This document shows, piece after piece, positions 57,401 through 64,000 of a DNA stretch of 64,000 bases. Source of the DNA: Elysia chlorotica (Eukaryota > Mollusca > Gastropoda > Plakobranchidae); the NCBI GenBank assembly GCA_003991915.1, contig RQTK01000913.1, forward strand, positions 111,027 through 175,026. Reading direction: 5' to 3'. Position 1 is the first letter of the stretch, and the number at the start of each line of letters is the position of its first letter. The notes under the pieces are model-generated. The model saw only the letters and a list, made by a program, of their open reading frames with translations, did no database searches and was not told where the DNA came from. The position numbers and the translations under genes are program-made.

Positions 57401-60400
57401 AAGCAAATTCTATTCCAAATTTAAATTATCTTTGCCTTTATGATATTCATCAAACAGAAAAGGTAAGCCTCCTTGGCAGGAAGAAGGATTACTGGGACTA
57501 CTTTTGTGACTGTCTCGGGGCCTCCAAGGGAATCAATGATGGCATCAAGTATGTCAAGAGCCTGGGAGAAGTAAGTATGAGTTGGTCGGTTGATTGGTTG
57601 GTTAGTTTACTATTACCATACAAGGCTAGACTACTGATCAATCCTGAGACCAATGTCTGACAATTTTACATGCTGCCACACCAAGATAGAGCAGGGACGT
57701 TAGGACTGCTGTCTCACCTATTCACATTATACTGGACATCAATATTGATGGAGAATGTCAACAGCCATGAAGAAGTAAGTATGAGTTTTTTAGTTTGTTG
57801 GGTAATTGTTTTTTTTAACATCTTACAAGGCTATGCTAGTGATCAATCCTGAGACCTAAGTCTGATAAGTTTACTCCAAGATAGAGCAGGGATACCAGGA
57901 CTGCTGTCTCACTTGATCACATTATACAGACACCGACCCATCAAGATAATGACATGGCAGTCGAGAAAAAACAACAGCCTTGGGAAAGTAGTAATGAGTT
58001 GGTTGGGTAGTTGGTTTTTTAACACCATACAAGGCTAGTGATCAATCCTGAGACCTAAGTCTGATAAGTTTACTCCAAGATAGAGCAGGGATACCAGGAC
58101 TGCTGTCTCACTTGATCACATTATACAGACACCGACCCATCAAGATAATGACATGGCAGTCTGATTGGGGGTCTAACCAAGGACTTCCCGACTAGAAGTT
58201 TTATGCTCTTTTATGTGGCCGTCTTTTTTCTATAAGTACAAGTAATAAGTTTAGATTGTTAACAGTGAAGAACAATGAAATGTATTGAATGAAATTTATA
58301 GAAAATTGCTGATTCAAGGCTTATTGAAACTTAGAACTCATATTATTTACATATAGTCTAAAAGGAAGACAGTAGGACTAGGAATAAAAATGTTGTTAGG
58401 CTTATCATTTTTGCATGATCTTAAGATGGTTCAATGTTAGATATTGTTGGATTGTTGTTTTTTTGTTAAAAATTTTAATTTCTTGTTCGTAATTTTGCAT
58501 GATGAGTACGTTTGTAAAAGTAAATCTACAACCTTTTTATGCTTCAATATGTAAGTGAGAATAGAAATGTACAGCATACAGACAAATCTTTGCAAACTCC
58601 TTTGAGACGTAAGTAGATTTATGTTGATCTAAGAACAGTATTTTTTAATTGCAACGACCATGTTCAAGAAAGCCTAGTCACAAAGGAGAGGTATATGCTT
58701 AAAAGCAAAAAGTTTTTGTTTGGACAAAGCTGCTTAGCATTTATAGTTTGTATGAAACATACAGCTTACGATAAACCTTTTTTCAGGCACTGATAAGCTA
58801 AGGTTTTATATAAACTTTTTCTCTGAACAGTCACTGTTTAGTATAAACTTGGGAGTAATAAACTTTTAGGCCGTCTCTGAGAGGTTTATCTTCAGTGGAT
58901 CCCACTGTAATGAAAGATTGTGTTAACTGCATTATCACTCCAGATCACTGTTTTTGTTTTCTCAATTTAATTTTGTCCACCCTCTAACCATTCATCTTAG
59001 AACAAGACTTCATTGGGCAAAGGCCGGGCTTTCATCCGCTTCTGCCTCGTACATCAGCGACTTGCAGACATGATGCAACAATGTGTTGTTAACGACAAAA
59101 CATTGTGAGTTTCTAATGGATTGCTTGAATTATTCTCTGTTTTAAATGTACACAAAACTTTGTTAGTCTCTAATGGATTGCTTGAATTGTTTTATGTGTT
59201 GAATAAATACTTTTCCTGAGATTGCAATATTACAAATAATGTAATGGCAGAAAAATTTCACGAGATTATTTTTTTTAACAGAATTAAAATAATAATGATT
59301 ATGATAATTATAATCAGCTCATGGTGCCTTTACACATAAAAAAAATTCCTTTTTAATGACATAGTAACATAGAACATAGATAATAATACATGTCATGTTA
59401 TTACAACAAAAAAAAAAGCATTCATTCATACAAGAACAAGATGTGCATACATAATTAAGCAAAATGATCAAACAAATGTGTTTTTAATAGCTTTCTAAGT
59501 GTCGCATCTGAGTCAGTGTCCCTGAATTGTTGTGGTAGACTTCAATATTTTCTGTGCAGCTGCACTGAAAGCTCTCTCCATACTTCTTAGTTCTAGATCA
59601 ATTTACATTAGGATTTTTTTTTCCCGCTTCACCGAGTCAAGTTTTGTTAGTTTTACAAACTGAATAGAAGAGAATCAATTTTCTCAACATTTAACTTCTT
59701 TCTGAACCATTTATGGATAACAACATTGTTGGTGTAGTATTAAAGTTGTAATTATGGCTTATGCGTTCGATTGTTATGCTTTTTTCCATTATTTATTACT
59801 CAACTTCAACATTTTAAATGCTTATTTACAGCAAAATAATGATTTGTCTCATTTCACAATACTGCACATATTTTTTATAGCTTGAGATTAACTCTTTCTT
59901 ATTATTTTTTGCATTTGTTTTCATTGTTCTCTTCCCCACAGTGACTGGTTTATTCCGGGTACTCTGGTGACCAACTCTAAAGAATGTCAACACCTGATTA
60001 ACTCCCTCTATGACCTTAACTCTTTGCACTTTGACCTTTCACCTCGAGGTTACGACCTTGATACTTCGTGGCCAGCTTTCTCTAAGTAAGTATCCTTTCA
60101 AAAAAACATTGTGGATAGTAATAATTAGTTCTATGGTGTTTATGTAAGTTCTAACATACTCAGATTTTAAAGCTTAAATAAATTTGATTATTGCCTTTAA
60201 AAAAGGTGGAAATTGTAACTGTACCCAAGGCTGTTTTTTTTTTTTTCAAAAACTAAATTTGCTGAAAATGGTGAGTCAAAAATTGAAAATTGTAGGATGC
60301 ATTATTTAAAAACATGTTTTGATAAAATGTGTTCCATATCAAATATTCAGTCTTCATTTTACTAATGCGTAGCAAATAAGAGATAACAATTTATGTAATT

Positions 60401-63047
60401 TGAATGTTACCATTTTATAATTTATAAGATTTCAGTAAAAAAAATAACGATCTAGTTGATCACTGAATTTCTGAGATAATAAAAATGCCAGAAGTTAGTC
60501 TTATGACCTGTTGGTGATGCAGTTTAGTATCTGAACATGGACTCTGAGAGATCAACAGCAACAAAAATACAACAGAAAGCCTTTAAATAATAACTTAATG
60601 ACAAATTTACTTCCAAAATGACTTGTATCCTTTTTTTCCCATTTTTCTATGAAGTCGCAAGCACGCAGGCAGTGGCTCCTGGAATGTACCGCTTAGCAGA
60701 CGTTCCAGTATGACCAGCATGGTGAGTGAAAAATAAGATGATAAGTGTGGCGTTGATTCGATGAAGTCGGTCCCTGTTACAGGTCAATTGTTGAATAATT
60801 ATAATCCACGTAGACTCGCACACAGCATCAACAAAATAAAGATTACCATAAGTCCTTTGTAGAAACGTAGTAATTTAACTTCATTGATAAACGCCCTGTC
60901 TGAGAGTTAATAACACAACTCAAGAATGTCCAGATCTAAATCAGTACTTCTCAATTATCTGGATCTATAACGGCTCTCAACAACAGCATTTACTGTGAAA
61001 AGATATTACAAAAGTATAAACACTCCTCTCTCTAAGAAAAAAACATCAATCAATCCTCTCTCACTCTACCAAGCACTGCTCATATATACACAAAGCAAAG
61101 ATCTACTCTCGAAAACTTTAGGCCTTGAAGCCCGAGAAATTTCTGGAATCGTAGATTACATAATTATCATATAATGCTAGTCCTACTCGTCCATCGCACA
61201 ACCCAAGGCCTTTTTCCATGCGCACTATCTTAGGGATTTCCAAAAGTGTGCAGATTTAAGAGCTATTATATTGAGAGAGAAGATGTGTAGATCAATACAA
61301 AAAGGTGCTAGCACAAGAGCGTATCAACCCGCACATGTGTGCAATTTTATGGGAAAAGGCTAATTAAACTTCGGGTAATTTCTAGTACTTTCTCCAAGCC
61401 GGTCCCAACAGTTTGGTGAACACCACTATGAAGCAGCCTGCGGGCAAGAAATGTGTCATGGGAAAATTCAAAATGACATACCGATTTACAGTAAAAATGA
61501 TGAGAATGAGAAATTTACTATGTGTCATCAACATAAAATGCGTTTAAGAGGTTGTTAATACATAATGTCTTGCATTTGAAATTGAAAAAGGTCAATATTA
61601 TGGTTGAAGTTTTAGAGGGCTGAAACTCAAAACCTATATCAACGGCTTGTGACTGATTCACCTAGGATACTTGATAAATAGAGTATAATGAAAAGGCATT
61701 GAAACGTATTATCTACTCCAAATCATGAACATAAATGCAAGATGGCCATAATGTATTGAAAAGCACACTAATAGTTGTAACTGACTACCTTGGATCAGGA
61801 GTACTGGATGACTCAATGGTGGAACACGCGACTTCTACTTAAGTCCCTGGTCTAATTTGTTTAGTAAAGCACCTTGTCCTGGTATCTGTGCTCTGTCTTT
61901 GTGAGGCAGCTTGCAAAATTGTAAAAAAAAACAAATGACTGCAATATGAGGTAGTTTACAATGCTGGAAATTCAAATACCATAAAACCAATCATGGAGTT
62001 ATTACCAAAGTTAATATCGTAAAAACAAAAGCCTTTGTGTGGTCTATACTTCTATATGGATGTAAATACTGCACTCTTACCAAATTCCTAAGGAAAGACT
62101 GACAGAAGAAATGGGGTACATCAGAAGAATCATGAAAGTGTCCCCCCAAAAAAACATAGAAGAAAGTGTCATAGTTGAAATGACAGAAAACAAACATAGA
62201 AGAGAGTGAGTGAGAAAATAGAGGGGGAAAAAAGCAGAGAAAGACCATGGCATTTGCAAAATACCTAGAGTCTTGAAAATTAGAAAGGAGAAAAGAAACT
62301 CCTATCAATGCTCCCATCAAGACAACAGATAAATGAAAGATCTGGCGCATATGTAGAAGTAAAAAATAAACACCAATAACAGTAAAGCAAGTTTTTTATT
62401 TTCTTCCTCTGTCTCTCGTCCCCTGTGCTCTACCTCCATTATTTTATATTTTTTCGTCAAAATTCATAGCATTTCAGATGTGTAAAATATCTCAGCCTAC
62501 TTGTCTTAAACTTTTGTAGGAAATCGGGCCTTATCATGTTCATTGTAACATGCATTTTACAGTGATACCAGTTTTTTTTTTCTAAATTTACAGATTGTCA
62601 GTTAAAAAAAAGTTGGCAGGCAATAGTTTAGTAAAAGTCTTTAAGGGATTTTTTTTGTGATCAATATGAATTTTCACTTGATGTGTGAAATTTCAGTGGA
62701 AAAAAAAATAACGATGGAGTTGGCAACACTGATTTCCTAAATTTCTCTTTGCACTTTGTTCAGGACGCCATCAGCAACATCAGTGTCTCTGTGGACAATA
62801 ACTCGGAAGTCGTCGACCGTCTGGCCAAGGACCTCGAGACCGCACAGTCCACGACGAGTGACCTGGTTGGCCAGATCGGAGCCCTGCAGCAGGAGAAGGA
62901 ACAGGCCAGCCAATCGGCTTGGGCCCCCCCGGNNNNNNNNNNNNNNNNNNNNNNNNNNNNNNNNNNNNNNNNNNNNNNNNNNNNNNNNNNNNNNNNNNNN
63001 NNNNNNNNNNNNNNNNNNNNNNNNNNNNNNNNNNNNNNNNNNNNNNN

Positions 63048-63083
<36 letters not shown>

Positions 63084-64000
63084 TCAGGGGAGACGGGGGG
63101 CAAACTGACGCAAGTGGTAGAGCATCTTACTCTGCTCGAAACCCACGATCATCATAAATGTATTTACAAGTCTGATTTCGTCCCCTACTGGATTGGTGTC
63201 AGTAAAATGTGACTGGTTGAGGTAGGAGTCCAGGTATCCGTGCACTGTCTCAGTGTGGCAGCATGTAATAATATCAGACGAAAGTTCACAATCTAGCCTA
63301 TGTAGTGCTAAGCAACCAACTCAAGTCAAGCAAAAAGTTAGCCCCTTGCACGCTTAAGTTGGTAATCGGTGAACCAGAGAGAAGAGATGGATTTAGTTAA
63401 TTCTAAATTGAAAAAATTAGGTATGTATAAATTTATTACGAATTAGGAGAAAATCAGAAAGAAAAAAAATAAAATAAATAAAAGTCAGGTGCTGAGTTTG
63501 TGCTAGATACTTTTGGTCATGAATATTTTGATTTTACATGAATTTACCAATGTTTCTACCTTTTTCCATTATTTTATCAAAGCCCTTCCTTCTCTTTCTT
63601 TACCTTCACACTCAGAAAATAGGAGCCTGGTATTTCTTTTTAATTAATAATTCCATAAATGTTTTAAGCCCATTTATAATTAATAATTCCATATATGTTT
63701 TAAGCCCATTTATCTTTCATTTTCCCTTTCCAATAAGTTAAGTCTGATTTTTTCGCTCTCCCCAGCCACGTAAAGTTAAAACTGGAGAAGGATCATCAAG
63801 AAAAAAGCCAGGCAGACTTGATACGAACCCTGAACGCTAAGTTCGAAGAGGAATCCAGTCGTCGAGTTAACCAGCTGGCGGAAGAGGAGCAGCTGTGGAA
63901 GAAAGAAAGGAAGGAAGAAGCAAGCCGCATGCAGAAGGAAATCGACAGACTCTCTGCCGAGGCAGAAGAAGCGAACTCTCGAGCTGATACGGAACAATCT
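54444..64000 (+). CDS. FYCO1: FYVE and coiled-coil domain autophagy adaptor, 5' part
   Basis: FYCO1 links autophagosomes and late endosomes (LC3, PI3P, Rab7) to kinesin-1 for plus-end transport. Exons: 54444-54543, 55096-55215, exon 3 in two copies (56100-56212 or 57458-57570), 59001-59104, 59942-60085, 60655-60721, 62764 into the gap at 62933, and 63766 to the right edge. Phases agree through exon 6 (216 codons). The RUN domain is recognised by [48 protein letters not shown] and [18 protein letters not shown], close to vertebrate FYCO1. Exon 6 gives SRRSSMTSM. Exons 7 and 8 are Glu/Lys/Gln-rich coiled coil. The start is set by an in-frame TGA upstream of ATG 54444. The LIR, FYVE and GOLD parts lie beyond the window. 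Exon 7 is cut by the gap. Confidence 0.93.
55347..56035. mobile_element. SINE pieces inside FYCO1 duplication copy 1
   Basis: A plus-strand head at about 55347-55428 (GAGGAAGAGCGTTGGTATCC) and a minus-strand body/head at about 55855-56033 (GACTAATGTCTGACAATTTT and CTCCCTCTTTGGAGATCAAC). The counterparts in copy 2 are near 57003-57085 and 57240-57393. Confidence 0.6.
56100..56212 (+). other. FYCO1 exon 3, first copy
   Basis: 113 nt, entering in phase 1 and leaving in phase 0, encoding [20 protein letters not shown] and on to KYVKSLGE. Acceptor ...AAACAG, donor GTAAGT. The second copy at 57458 differs by a synonymous TGC/TGT change in the same Cys codon. Confidence 0.9.
56222..56800 (-). mobile_element. 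Three tandem SINE-like modules after FYCO1 exon 3 copy 1
   Basis: Each module has an ACAAGGCTA...GATCAATCCTGAGAC start, a GTCTGACAATTTTAC or GTCTGATAAGTTTAC core and ACTGCTGTCTCAC...CACATTATAC. Similar modules follow exon 3 copy 2 at about 57585-58190. They are diverged minus-strand SINE bodies multiplied by local duplication. Confidence 0.6.
56954..58352. repeat. Tandem segmental duplication in FYCO1, copy 2 (~1.4 kb)
   Basis: Begins at the same ACATATAACTGTGATC and ends at the same ...CATATTATTTACA. It is shorter because of internal deletions (notably against 55440-55850 of copy 1) and has scattered substitutions. It contains the second exon 3. Confidence 0.9.
57458..57570 (+). other. FYCO1 exon 3, second copy
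   Basis: Encodes the same peptide as the first copy, with intact AG acceptor and GTAAGT donor. If both copies were joined, the second would be read AAA AGG TAA, stopping at its third codon. A functional mRNA can therefore contain only one of them. Confidence 0.9.
58353..59000. other. FYCO1 intron 3, unduplicated end
   Basis: AT-rich. No repeat or exon recognised before the exon 4 acceptor at 59000. Confidence 0.65.
60722..61998. other. FYCO1 intron 6, proximal part
   Basis: Contains a copy (about 61285-61345) of a dispersed repeat with core GGTGCTAGCACAAG, also seen at about 28635-28680 and, inverted, at about 27160-27200. Otherwise no feature. Confidence 0.5.
61999..62275 (+). mobile_element. 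LINE remnant (3' part of ORF2) in FYCO1 intron 6
   Basis: Frames read [19 protein letters not shown] and, after a frameshift, [20 protein letters not shown], resembling the post-RT region of non-LTR elements (LLYGCETWTLT...RRM). Short and inactive. Confidence 0.65.
62933..63047. other. Assembly gap (115 N) inside FYCO1 exon 7
   Basis: The gap begins in coding sequence, after GCTTGGGCCCCCCCGG, and ends at a CT tract. The exon 7 donor is hidden. The C-rich bases at the gap edge may be low quality. Confidence 1.
63048..63086. repeat. (CT)n at the edge of the second gap
   Basis: CT/ATCT repeats directly after the N run. Confidence 0.95.
63094..63330 (+). mobile_element. SINE in FYCO1 intron 7, sense
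   Basis: GGGCAAACTGACGCAAGTGG, TCGTCCCCTACTGGATTGG, AGTGTGGCAGCATGTAATAA and TAGTGCTAAGCAACCAACTC. Small deletions in the head. Confidence 0.8.

Noticed and set aside
61795-61930. Possible SINE copy in FYCO1 intron 6
   Set aside because: Only scattered words (GGAACACGCGACTTC, TTGTGAGGCAGC) resemble the family. Too diverged to support.

Overview
The window is animal nuclear DNA, most likely from a marine gastropod mollusc. The animal assignment rests on four split genes with clear metazoan orthologues. The gastropod guess is an inference from the gene sequences and the repeat landscape: one tRNA-derived SINE in about thirty copies, long (CT)n/(GA)n tracts and (ATT)n tracts. No prokaryotic gene, rRNA gene, CRISPR array or intact virus-like element was seen. 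Two runs of N (35063-35247 and 62933-63047) are assembly gaps.

Layout. (1) 1-10.9 kb is SINE-rich and repeat-rich DNA that is probably intron or flank of a CDK4/6 gene. (2) 10.9-15.8 kb, minus strand: first three coding exons of a Cdk4/6-type cyclin-dependent kinase with a long Gln/His-rich N-terminal extension. The rest of the kinase lies beyond the left edge or was not found. (3) 15.9-24 kb: intergenic, with SINEs, minisatellites and an insertion flanked by a 31-bp target-site duplication. (4) 24.1-31.9 kb, minus strand: mitochondrial poly(A) polymerase (MTPAP), six well-joined exons plus a likely first exon. (5) 31.9-36.7 kb: divergent spacer with a duplicated segment carrying CCAAT boxes, and one gap. 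(6) 36.8-51.1 kb, plus strand: TUT1 (U6 snRNA terminal uridylyltransferase / Star-PAP), eleven exons, complete at 1180 codons by my splice model. (7) 51.2-54.4 kb: spacer with two TCACGTGA E-boxes ahead of (8) FYCO1, plus strand, 5' part only. It has a RUN domain and the start of the coiled coil and runs off the right end.

All joins were made by hand from splice sites, reading phase and recalled family sequences. In TUT1, MTPAP exons 2-7, CDK4/6 exons 1-3 and FYCO1 exons 1-6 every junction keeps phase and restores a conserved motif, so I trust these models. MTPAP exon 1 is weaker.

The genes fall into two themes. MTPAP and TUT1 are divergently placed neighbours from the same nucleotidyltransferase superfamily: one adenylates mitochondrial RNA, the other uridylates U6 snRNA in the nucleus. 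FYCO1 (autophagosome/endosome transport) and CDK4/6 (G1 cell cycle) are unrelated to them.

The most interesting signals are structural. FYCO1 exon 3 lies in a tandem duplication whose reading phase forbids using both copies. The 3' end and 5' splice site of CDK4/6 exon 2 are triplicated in a 142-bp tandem array. SINE 3' ends sit just upstream of several real 3' splice sites.
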